Assembly: GCA_050943225.1 (NCBI GenBank)
Contig: JBMNOT010000116.1
Coordinates: forward strand, 1-6,514
Source: SZUA-584 sp050943225
Lineage (GTDB): Bacteria > Bacillota > Clostridia > Christensenellales > SZUA-584
DNA: 6,514 nt
Direction of reading: 5' to 3'
In this document: positions 1 through 5,745 of the stretch, in pieces
Layout of the letters: each line of letters begins with the position of its first letter
How positions within the stretch are numbered: position 1 is the stretch's first letter
The notes under the pieces: model-generated
Databases searched by the model: none
The model's input: only the letters and a program-made list of their open reading frames with translations
What the model was told of the DNA's origin: nothing
Position numbers and translations under genes: made by a program

Positions 1-1
1 C

Positions 2-385
2 GTATCGCAGGCATTGAGCGTACTGCTGTTTGTGGGCGGCATCGCCTATCTCATCGTCACGCGAGTCAAAAACGTAACCTATCAGCCATATGATGGATAC
101 TACAGCCTTGATTGGACGCAGGAGCAGATAAATGAATATAAAGAGAACAGCGCCATCATCAAGGCCCGTCTGAAGGCCCAGGAAGCCATGGCTCGAGCAG
201 AGCGACTGAAGGAGAAATATGGTGAAGGGGTGCCGGTGGTCGAAAAAGCGCTGGACAGGGCTGAAGACTTAAAAACAAAACTGGAGCGGCTTTTAGAGGA
301 ACGCGGGCTCTTGGAGGATGAAGATAATCCGGAGCATGTTGCCGAGGAAAACAACATCTACGAAAAGGACGACGACAAGGAATAA
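2..385 (+). CDS. Partial gene: membrane-anchored helical protein of unknown function (5' end missing)
   Basis: The frame is open from the left edge to a TAA stop, giving 127 visible residues. A TTG at position 14 could act as a start but has no clear ribosome binding site, and the frame continues upstream through it, so I treat the gene as truncated by the window. Residues 4-20 form one hydrophobic helix rich in Leu, Val, Gly and Ile, followed by Arg and Lys, which suggests a membrane anchor. A short Tyr-rich linker follows, then a long Ala/Lys/Glu/Arg-rich stretch (about 40-105) that should be helical and perhaps coiled coil, and a very acidic tail ending DDDKE. I do not recognise the family. 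The stop lies only 10 nt before the nicotinate phosphoribosyltransferase start, so the two are probably cotranscribed. Because the N-terminus is missing, more membrane helices or a whole domain may lie upstream. Confidence 0.75.
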   Translation, partial: VSQALSVLLFVGGIAYLIVTRVKNVTYQPYDGYYSLDWTQEQINEYKENSAIIKARLKAQEAMARAERLKEKYGEGVPVVEKALDRAEDLKTKLERLLEERGLLEDEDNPEHVAEENNIYEKDDDKE

Positions 386-395
386 GGCGATTAAC

Positions 396-1829
396 ATGAG
401 AAATTTAACCATGCTCACTGACCTTTATCAGCTGACGATGATGTACGGCTATTACCGTTGCGGCATGGCCGACAGGATTGGCATTTTCGATTTGTTTTTC
501 CGAAAATCGCCGGGCGGCAGCGGCTACGCCATTGCAGCAGGGCTGGAGCAGGCGATCGATTTTATCAATGATTTGCATTTTGCGGATGAAGATTTGGCCT
601 ATTTGCGGTCGCTTGGCCTCTTCAATGAAGATTTCCTGAATTTGTTAAAGAATTTCAAATTTACGGGCGAAATGTATGCGGTGCCCGAGGGCACGGTGGT
701 ATTCCCTTACGAGCCAATCATCCGGGTGAAGGCGCCCATCATGGAGGCGCAGCTTTTGGAGACGGCTCTTCTTAACATCATCAATCATCAGACGTTGATC
801 GCGACAAAATCGTCGCGCGTGGTGTACGCGGCTGAGGGGGACAGCGTGCTGGAGTTCGGCCTCAGGCGTGCTCAGGGGCCTGATGCGGGCATCTACGGCG
901 CGCGGGCGGCCATCATTGGCGGCTGCAGCTTCACGTCCAACGTGCTGACCAGCGAGCTGTACAATATTCCCGCCAAGGGGACGCACGCGCACAGCTGGGT
1001 GATGAGCTTCCCGTCGGAGCTGGACGCGTTCCGCGCCTACGCGGAAATTTTCCCGGACAGCGGTCTTTTGCTGGTGGATACTTACGATACGCTCAGGAGC
1101 GGCGTGCCCAATGCGATCAAGGTATTTGAGGAATTGCGCAGCAAAGGCTATAAACCTCTCGGTATAAGGCTGGATTCCGGTGACCTTGCGTATCTCAGCA
1201 AAAAAGCCCGCGCCATGCTGGACGAAGCGGGCTTCCAAGACGCCAAGATATTTGCGTCGGGCGATATCGACGAGTGGCTGATTCGCGACATGAAGCTGCA
1301 GGGCGCGCGCATCGACGTGTGGGGCGTGGGTACCAAGCTGATCACCAGCGACGGATGTCCTGCGCTGGGCGGCGTATACAAGCTGGCTGCCGAAGTGCAC
1401 AACGGAAAAATGATCCCGAAGATCAAGATCAGCGACAATGTGGATAAGATTACCAATCCAGGCTACAAGAAGCTGACGCGCATTTACAGCAACCAGACCG
1501 GCAAAGCTATTGCCGACCTCATACAGCTGGATTGGGAGAAGATCGACGAATCCAAACCGCTGACGATATTCCATCCGGTGGATACCTGGAAAAGGATGCG
1601 GCTGACCGATTATCACACCAAAGAACTGCTGATTCCCGTATTTATCGACGGGCAGCAGGTTTACCAGTCGCCGCCGCTGATGGAGATTCAAGAATATTCG
1701 CGCGCAGATCTCAATACTTTCTGGGATGAAGTGCGGCGCCTTATCAACCCGCAGGAATATAAAGTGGACCTGTCGCAGGAATTGTACGATTTGAAGCGGT
1801 CTATGCTGGAGCAGTGGAGCTCATCATAG
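396..1829 (+). CDS. pncB: Nicotinate phosphoribosyltransferase (NAPRTase)
   Basis: This 477-residue cytoplasmic enzyme joins nicotinate to PRPP to make nicotinate mononucleotide, with ATP hydrolysis, and is the entry step of the Preiss-Handler NAD salvage route. The ATG at 396 gives the family's usual N-terminus (TDLYQLTM at residues 8-15) and follows AAGG at 384-387. An in-frame ATG at 318 would add 26 basic residues inside the upstream gene and was not used. Other family motifs are EFGLRRAQGPDA (153-164), GTHAHSW (195-201), VDTYDT (227-232), GIRLDSGD (256-263), ASGDIDEW (287-294) and VGTKLIT (311-317). By alignment from memory to the GT-x-AH motif, His199 should be the phosphorylated catalytic histidine. 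Length fits the roughly 480-490-residue bacterial form, and no motif is broken. A nicotinamide-using enzyme is unlikely given the overall motif set. No NAD-responsive operator is visible upstream. Confidence 0.96.
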   Translation: MRNLTMLTDLYQLTMMYGYYRCGMADRIGIFDLFFRKSPGGSGYAIAAGLEQAIDFINDLHFADEDLAYLRSLGLFNEDFLNLLKNFKFTGEMYAVPEGTVVFPYEPIIRVKAPIMEAQLLETALLNIINHQTLIATKSSRVVYAAEGDSVLEFGLRRAQGPDAGIYGARAAIIGGCSFTSNVLTSELYNIPAKGTHAHSWVMSFPSELDAFRAYAEIFPDSGLLLVDTYDTLRSGVPNAIKVFEELRSKGYKPLGIRLDSGDLAYLSKKARAMLDEAGFQDAKIFASGDIDEWLIRDMKLQGARIDVWGVGTKLITSDGCPALGGVYKLAAEVHNGKMIPKIKISDNVDKITNPGYKKLTRIYSNQTGKAIADLIQLDWEKIDESKPLTIFHPVDTWKRMRLTDYHTKELLIPVFIDGQQVYQSPPLMEIQEYSRADLNTFWDEVRRLINPQEYKVDLSQELYDLKRSMLEQWSSS

Positions 1830-1910
1830 TTTCCGGTATCATATATAGACAAGGACGCCAGCGCCATCCGACATTTTTTTCTGCCGTCCGGTGATACCCT
1901 CTACCCAAGG

Positions 1911-1915
1911 GGAGG
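1911..1915 (+). promoter_or_regulatory. Ribosome binding site that fixes the GTG start at 1924
   Basis: GGAGG lies within a GGAGGGTGAT context that is nearly fully complementary to the 16S rRNA tail, and is followed by an 8-nt spacer. It selects GTG at 1924 over the in-frame GTG at 1891, which has no purine-rich site before it. Confidence 0.85.
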
Positions 1916-1923
1916 GTGATTTT

Positions 1924-2409
1924 GTGGAAGGCTTGAGGAAAACGTGGACGGGAAATTATCGCGCTGCCGATGTGGACAGGCTGCTGATGAAGCTGCGGTG
2001 TGATTACGAAAGCCGCATGAAGGAGCAGAAACTGCGTATACTCGAACTGCGCAGCGAAAACCAGGCGCTCAGGGAACAGCTCAAAAAACACCAGGCAGAT
2101 GCTCAATACATATCGAAGATTATCGCGCGGGCTGAGCAGACCGCCAAAATGATCATCGAACAGGCCGAGATGAAAGCGATGAGGTGCCTGGCCGAATCCG
2201 AAGCGATGAGCCATCGGATGCAGATGAAAGCACGCGACTGTCAGAAACGGCTGCTCAGGCTAAAGAAAGCGAGTGAATCGGTGTACCTCGCGGCCTGCCG
2301 GGCCGTACCGGAGGAATCGCCCGATGAATCCGCCCGTGCCGTGGCGCGGGCCGTGCTGAGCCTGTACGATTCCATGCCCCGGCAGGAGAAAAACAATATC
2401 CCAGGCTGA
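1924..2409 (+). CDS. DivIVA-like coiled-coil protein
   Basis: The protein has 161 residues from a GTG start. Its N-terminus (about residues 9-50) resembles the DivIVA/GpsB membrane-binding domain: Y12 and D16-V-D18, then L20-L21 and the DYE triplet at 27-29, followed by a Leu/Glu/Arg-rich coiled coil. A second coiled coil (about 60-116) shows the Ala- and Glu-rich repeat typical of DivIVA-family proteins, and the C-terminal 45 residues are less regular. Family members mark curved or septal membrane and recruit division, wall-synthesis or chromosome-segregation partners at the inner membrane face. By comparison from memory with B. subtilis DivIVA, the membrane-inserting Phe-Arg pair is replaced by Thr-Gly, with Trp8 next to it as a possible substitute. 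The gene has no tight link to either neighbour. It could be a clade-specific DivIVA paralogue rather than the main division protein. The family call is fairly secure but the exact role is not. Confidence 0.75.
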   Translation: MEGLRKTWTGNYRAADVDRLLMKLRCDYESRMKEQKLRILELRSENQALREQLKKHQADAQYISKIIARAEQTAKMIIEQAEMKAMRCLAESEAMSHRMQMKARDCQKRLLRLKKASESVYLAACRAVPEESPDESARAVARAVLSLYDSMPRQEKNNIPG

Positions 2410-2413
2410 CGAA

Positions 2414-2446
2414 ATATGGGCGCCGCAATGGTTTCGGCGTCCATAT
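2414..2446 (+). promoter_or_regulatory. Strong imperfect inverted repeat between the DivIVA-like and LuxR-type genes
   Basis: The arms ATATGGGCGCCG (2414-2425) and CGGCGTCCATAT (2435-2446) pair over 12 positions with one G-U, around a 9-nt loop. It begins 5 nt after the DivIVA-like stop and lies 46 nt before the regulator's start. No T-run follows on the + strand, so a simple intrinsic terminator is not supported. It may be a transcript-end stabiliser, a weak terminator or an operator for the downstream regulator. Confidence 0.6.
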
Positions 2447-2479
2447 AGCATCATATATACACCGTACTAAACCCGAAAT

Positions 2480-2484
2480 GGAGG
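2480..2484 (+). promoter_or_regulatory. Ribosome binding site that fixes the TTG start at 2493
   Basis: GGAGG with an 8-nt spacer points to TTG at 2493. The in-frame ATG at 2478 overlaps this site and has no ribosome binding site of its own. Confidence 0.75.
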
Positions 2485-2492
2485 CCGATTCA

Positions 2493-3461
2493 TTGGTCAT
2501 CTTATTCGACGCAATTCAATTCGTCGAAACGGCGTTGGTATTTTCCTCGTTTCTGTTCTGCACAATTATGTTTGTAAGAACCAAGGATAGGCTGACGCTG
2601 CGGACGCTGATGGTGCTGGCGCCCGTTGGCGTGCTGCTGTTCATCTCATTCATGTACAGCCTTCACAACAGCGACCTCAACACCGGCGGGGTCGATCTCG
2701 ACTGGCTGTCTCCGCTGTTTGCGCTGCTGGTCATCGCGCTGGTGATGCTGTCCATATTCACAACCTGCAACTACATTATCAAGCTTTTTCCGATGTCCGC
2801 GGGGCGCAGACGGGTTGCGCTCATCATTGCGGCGATGCTGGTAAGCGCGCTTTTGATCATTACGGCTGTGCTGGTAATGTACATCTCTAAATCCGATCTC
2901 GCCAGCGCCATGACCAACGCGCTGTGGGCGTTTTATCCGCTGTGTTCGCTCGCGCTGTTTGTAGAAGCTGTCGCGCTGTGTTTCATGTATCGGAACATCA
3001 CTGAGCCGCACGAACAGCGGCTGGCGCGTTATTTTCTGATCGCATTTTTGCCGCAGATCGTCTATTCATTCATCGACTTTTTCCTGCTTAAAAGAGTGCT
3101 GTTTCAGATTACCCACCTCTCGTATGCGCTGTTCTCGGTGTTTGTGTTTGTCGATCTGTGCACCTATTTCTTCCGCCATTACAGCCGCGACTTGGACATC
3201 AGTCGTGCGAGGGATACGCTGCAGGCTAAATATGCCCTTTCTGAGCGCGAATTCGAAGTGATTGAACTGCTCGTACAGGGACTGACCAACCAGAATATAA
3301 GCGACCGGCTCCATATCTCCGTTAACACCGTCAAATCCCATGTGAAAAGGATATATAAAAAGCTGGGCGTCACCAACCGCCTGCAGCTCGTTAACCTGCT
3401 GGGCGGGAACGGCAATTATCCCGAAATAGCTGATGATGACGCAATTCACCCGAAAGGGTGA
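2493..3461 (+). CDS. Membrane-bound LuxR-type transcriptional regulator (seven-helix sensor plus HTH)
   Basis: The protein has 322 residues from the TTG start. Seven hydrophobic segments can be picked out at about residues 7-28, 37-57, 71-98, 107-131, 139-166, 178-199 and 207-228, so the N-terminal two thirds is probably a polytopic membrane domain that senses an unknown signal. After a short linker, residues 247-304 form a LuxR/GerE helix-turn-helix with the family hallmarks LSEREFEV, GLTNQNIS, ISVNTVKSH and KLGVTNR. There is no receiver domain, kinase or autoinducer-binding domain, so this looks like a one-component regulator acting from the membrane. The gene lies 104 nt before the MMPL gene on the same strand, which makes that export unit a plausible target, although this is inferred from position. 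The last codons (IHPKG then TGA) and the stop lie in the first of two tandem hairpin repeats. The short tail after the HTH is polar and probably disordered. Confidence 0.9.
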   Translation: MVILFDAIQFVETALVFSSFLFCTIMFVRTKDRLTLRTLMVLAPVGVLLFISFMYSLHNSDLNTGGVDLDWLSPLFALLVIALVMLSIFTTCNYIIKLFPMSAGRRRVALIIAAMLVSALLIITAVLVMYISKSDLASAMTNALWAFYPLCSLALFVEAVALCFMYRNITEPHEQRLARYFLIAFLPQIVYSFIDFFLLKRVLFQITHLSYALFSVFVFVDLCTYFFRHYSRDLDISRARDTLQAKYALSEREFEVIELLVQGLTNQNISDRLHISVNTVKSHVKRIYKKLGVTNRLQLVNLLGGNGNYPEIADDDAIHPKG

Positions 3462-3488
3462 GCGCAAATTCACCCGAAAGGGTGAGCG
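3443..3488 (+). repeat. Two tandem GAAA-tetraloop hairpin repeats at the regulator's stop codon
   Basis: Two identical 22-bp units start at 3443 and 3467 (period 24 bp). Each contains TCACCC-GAAA-GGGTGA, a perfect six-pair stem closed on a GNRA-type tetraloop (3446-3461 and 3470-3485). The first copy encodes the regulator's last residues and its TGA (3459-3461). Because the period is eight codons, the second copy repeats the same end and stop in frame. No T-run follows either hairpin, so classic termination is unlikely. They may be a dispersed palindromic repeat, an mRNA-stabilising structure or a protein-binding site. Confidence 0.85.
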
Positions 3489-3507
3489 ATTCCATAAACG
3501 CGGGGCA

Positions 3508-3537
3508 TTGTCCGTCACCAAACCTGTTTATTATGAT
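3508..3537 (+). promoter_or_regulatory. Possible sigma-A-type promoter for the MMPL unit
   Basis: TTGTCC (3508-3513) and TATGAT (3532-3537) are separated by 18 bp and match the -35 and -10 consensus at 4 of 6 and 5 of 6 positions. Transcription would start near 3544, leaving about 22 nt before the MMPL ATG with its ribosome binding site inside. This is a match by eye only; readthrough from the regulator gene is also possible. Confidence 0.35.
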
Positions 3538-3554
3538 GTATGCATCGCAAGTGT

Positions 3555-3559
3555 GGAGG
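3555..3559 (+). promoter_or_regulatory. Ribosome binding site that fixes the MMPL start at 3566
   Basis: GGAGG with a 6-nt spacer selects the ATG at 3566. The frame stays open upstream to 3458, but that extension runs through the hairpin repeats and encodes no membrane-protein-like sequence. Confidence 0.85.
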
Positions 3560-3565
3560 CATCAG

Positions 3566-5641
3566 ATGGACAGGTTTTTTAGTTTCATCATTCGTCATCG
3601 CATTATTGTCATCACCGTGTTCATTTGCATGGCCGCTCTGTGCGGTTTTTTGATGTTGGGCGTCGGCAGCAACTACGACCTTTCCAAATACCTGCCTGCC
3701 GGTACGGAATCCAAGGAAGGCATGGATATACTGGTAAACGAGTTCAGTTACAACGGCACTGCGCTGCTCATGCTGGAGAATAAATCCATTGCTGAGGTGC
3801 TGGATATCAAGGAAAAAGTCGCCGCGATCGACGGTGTGGAAAAAGTGGTATGGCTGGACGATATCGCGGAGTTGAAGCAGCCGGTGGAGCTGATCGACGA
3901 AGAGGTGCGTAACAATTATCTTGTGGGCAATGACGCGCTTCTTCAGATCGTGTTTACCGAGGAAGACGATTCGGCGCGTACCTACGCGGCCCTCGACGCG
4001 ATAAGGGCTGATTTGGGCGATGATGCAAAGCTGGCCGGAAACGCTGTGGATTCCTACGGGCTGGTTAGCGTAACGGGCGACAGCATGGTAAGGGGGATAC
4101 TTATCGCGCTGGCCATATGCCTGGTCATTCTGCTCGTGACCGCCGAATCCGTGATGGAGGTCGTACTGTTTCTGTTTAATATCGGCGTCGCCATACTGCT
4201 CAATCTCGGCACCAACATCATATTCGGTGAGATATCGTTTATGACATTTGCCAGCGCCGCGATACTGCAGCTTGCCGTATCCATGGACTATTCGATATTC
4301 CTGCTGCACCGGTTCAGTCAGGAGCGGCAAACGGAAAGCGATCCGACGATCGCCATGGTCCGCGCGGCCAAAAGCACATTCGGGTCGGTAATGTCCAGCG
4401 GCCTTACTACTGTGGTCGGATTTCTGGCCCTCATATTCATGAGCTATACCATCGGCATGGATATGGGGCTTGTTCTGGCGAAAGGCATCTTGTTCAGCTT
4501 GATTTGCGTGCTGGTGCTCTTGCCTGCTCTGGCAGTAATGTTTACCAAAGCGATCGACAGAACAAAGCATAAGCGTCTGTTGCCTTCGCTGAAAAAGGTG
4601 CAGCACGTGCTGGGCGGAAGGGTTCGCTATGTAGTGCTTGCCGTCATGGGTATTGTATGCGTTATCAGTTATATGGCGCAAAACCATAACACATTTTTGT
4701 ATTCCGCGAACAGCACCGGCGACAGTCAGCAGATCGCCATAAACCGTGAGATTGACGAGAAGTTTGGCATCAGGAATAATTTCATCGTTCTGGTGCCGCG
4801 CGGCAATCCGGACGGGGAGTTTGAAATGGCGGAAATGCTGAGTGCGCTGGATGCGGTAAGCAGCGTGCAGGGCATATACGCGTTTGTCGACCCGTATATG
4901 CCGTTGGAAATCGTACCGGAGAGCCTGAAGGACGAGTTCTTAAGCGAACGCTATTCGCGTTATATCGTGGAAGTGACCGGCAGCGTCGAGAGCGACGTGG
5001 CTTTTAGAGCGGTGGAACAGATCCGGCATATCGTGTCTGAGAGCTTTTCCGAAGGCGCCTATGTGACCGGAGCTACACCCGTCGTGTACGACGTGCGCAG
5101 CGTGACAGAGGGCGACTTCTCGCTGGTCACGATACTATCCATCGTATTCGTTGGGCTTATCATACTGATCACCTTCCGGTCTATTACCATACCGATACTG
5201 CTGCTCTTCGTCATTGAAACGTCCATATGGATCAACATGGCGGTGCCGTATTTTACGGGTACTGCGATGGTATTCATCGGCTATATGGTGATCAGCTCGG
5301 TACAGCTGGGCGCGACGATCGATTATGCGATTTTGATGACGAGCTATTACCGCGAGGGGCGTCAGACGATGTCCAAGCGGGAAGCGTCGGAATACGCCGT
5401 GGAAAAGGCGGGCGGTTCCATCATGATATCGGCGCTGGTGCTTTCGGCGGCGGGGTTCGTGGTGGCGAATGTGTTCATACAGCCAGCCATGGCGCAACTG
5501 GGCACGCTGATCGGGCGTGGGGCACTGCTGTCCGGCTTCCTGTCCATATTCGTGCTGCCTCAACTGCTGATGCTGCTGGATAAAGCGATAGACAAAACAA
5601 CTTTGAAGACCAATTTGCTGAAAAGGAGGCAGGCTGGATGA
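3566..5641 (+). CDS. MMPL-family (RND superfamily) membrane transporter
   Basis: The protein has 691 residues with the two-fold RND plan. Helix 1 (about 7-31) is followed by an extracytoplasmic domain (about 34-170) that opens with the familiar YDLSKYLP (37-44). Helices 2-6 span about 174-326. A second half repeats this: a helix at 352-370, an extracytoplasmic domain at about 372-515, then helices at about 518-671. The Asp-Tyr pairs that carry protons in MmpL-type transporters are present in both halves (D241-Y242 and D586-Y587). Family members use the proton gradient to export lipids, glycolipids, peptides or drugs across the membrane; the substrate here cannot be read from sequence. The stop overlaps the next start (ATGA, 5638-5641), so translation of the following miniprotein is probably coupled. 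It lacks the C-terminal extension of mycobacterial MmpL3. A SecDF-type protein is less likely, since the Asp-Tyr pairs and loop starts fit MMPL. Confidence 0.92.
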   Translation: MDRFFSFIIRHRIIVITVFICMAALCGFLMLGVGSNYDLSKYLPAGTESKEGMDILVNEFSYNGTALLMLENKSIAEVLDIKEKVAAIDGVEKVVWLDDIAELKQPVELIDEEVRNNYLVGNDALLQIVFTEEDDSARTYAALDAIRADLGDDAKLAGNAVDSYGLVSVTGDSMVRGILIALAICLVILLVTAESVMEVVLFLFNIGVAILLNLGTNIIFGEISFMTFASAAILQLAVSMDYSIFLLHRFSQERQTESDPTIAMVRAAKSTFGSVMSSGLTTVVGFLALIFMSYTIGMDMGLVLAKGILFSLICVLVLLPALAVMFTKAIDRTKHKRLLPSLKKVQHVLGGRVRYVVLAVMGIVCVISYMAQNHNTFLYSANSTGDSQQIAINREIDEKFGIRNNFIVLVPRGNPDGEFEMAEMLSALDAVSSVQGIYAFVDPYMPLEIVPESLKDEFLSERYSRYIVEVTGSVESDVAFRAVEQIRHIVSESFSEGAYVTGATPVVYDVRSVTEGDFSLVTILSIVFVGLIILITFRSITIPILLLFVIETSIWINMAVPYFTGTAMVFIGYMVISSVQLGATIDYAILMTSYYREGRQTMSKREASEYAVEKAGGSIMISALVLSAAGFVVANVFIQPAMAQLGTLIGRGALLSGFLSIFVLPQLLMLLDKAIDKTTLKTNLLKRRQAG
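5625..5629 (+). promoter_or_regulatory. Ribosome binding site for the 35-residue miniprotein
   Basis: GGAGG (in AAAAGGAGG, 5621-5629) lies inside the last codons of the MMPL gene, 8 nt before the ATG at 5638. A site this good would be unlikely by chance and is the main evidence that the short frame is translated. Confidence 0.8.
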
Positions 5642-5745
5642 CCAAACATTTTGAAAGCTGCTGCGCGGCTATCGCGATATTATTGTTCCTGCTCATCGCA
5701 CAGATAAAAGACTGGCTGCTGGGGAGGCGGTTACATGAAGTTTAA
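5638..5745 (+). CDS. 35-residue single-helix membrane miniprotein, overlapping both neighbours
   Basis: The frame starts with MTKHFESCCAAIAI, continues as LLFLLIAQIKDWLLG and ends RRLHEV before TAA. Residues 8-22 are hydrophobic (Cys-Cys, Ala, Ile, Leu, Phe); Lys24 and the later Arg30-Arg31 give a basic C-terminal flank, so one short membrane helix is likely, with the C-terminus probably cytoplasmic by the positive-inside rule. The ATG overlaps the MMPL stop by 4 nt, and its own 3' end overlaps the next gene's start by 11 nt, so the frame bridges two genes with coupled translation. I do not recognise a family. By analogy only, small helices such as AcrZ bind RND pumps and KdpF stabilises a transporter; a similar accessory role for the MMPL protein is inference. 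The alternative is a non-functional coupling frame that only delivers ribosomes to the next start. Confidence 0.65.
   Translation: MTKHFESCCAAIAILLFLLIAQIKDWLLGRRLHEV
5723..5727 (+). promoter_or_regulatory. Ribosome binding site for the secreted heptad protein
   Basis: GGAGG with a 7-nt spacer sits inside the miniprotein frame and selects the ATG at 5735. Confidence 0.85.

Noticed and set aside
318..395. In-frame ATG at 318 as the start of nicotinate phosphoribosyltransferase
   Set aside because: It would add 26 basic, low-complexity residues inside the upstream coding sequence; the ATG at 396 gives the usual family N-terminus.
645..1691. Long minus-strand open frame opposite pncB
   Set aside because: It lies fully opposite a clear enzyme gene; its His/Arg/Gln-rich translation has no recognisable domain and is typical of an antisense shadow.
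1874..1880. Run of seven T after pncB as an intrinsic terminator
   Set aside because: The preceding GC-rich bases (1853-1870) do not form a convincing uninterrupted stem, so the T-run alone is not enough.
1835..1898. GGTATCA (1835-1841) and TGATACC (1892-1898) as an inverted repeat forming a 5' leader structure
   Set aside because: The arms are only 7 bp and about 50 nt apart, which could easily arise by chance; no known riboswitch pattern is visible between them.
3443..3488. Tandem repeats as a minimal CRISPR array
   Set aside because: The two 22-bp units are separated by only 2 bp, so there is no spacer, and no cas gene is nearby.
3458..3565. Longer MMPL protein starting at 3458
   Set aside because: The extension runs through the tandem hairpin repeats, overlaps the regulator stop and lacks a ribosome binding site; the ATG at 3566 has a good one and directly precedes the first helix.
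3515..4687. Long minus-strand open frame opposite the MMPL gene
   Set aside because: It has His/Gln/Tyr-rich shadow composition, no domain, and the opposite strand encodes a well-supported transporter.
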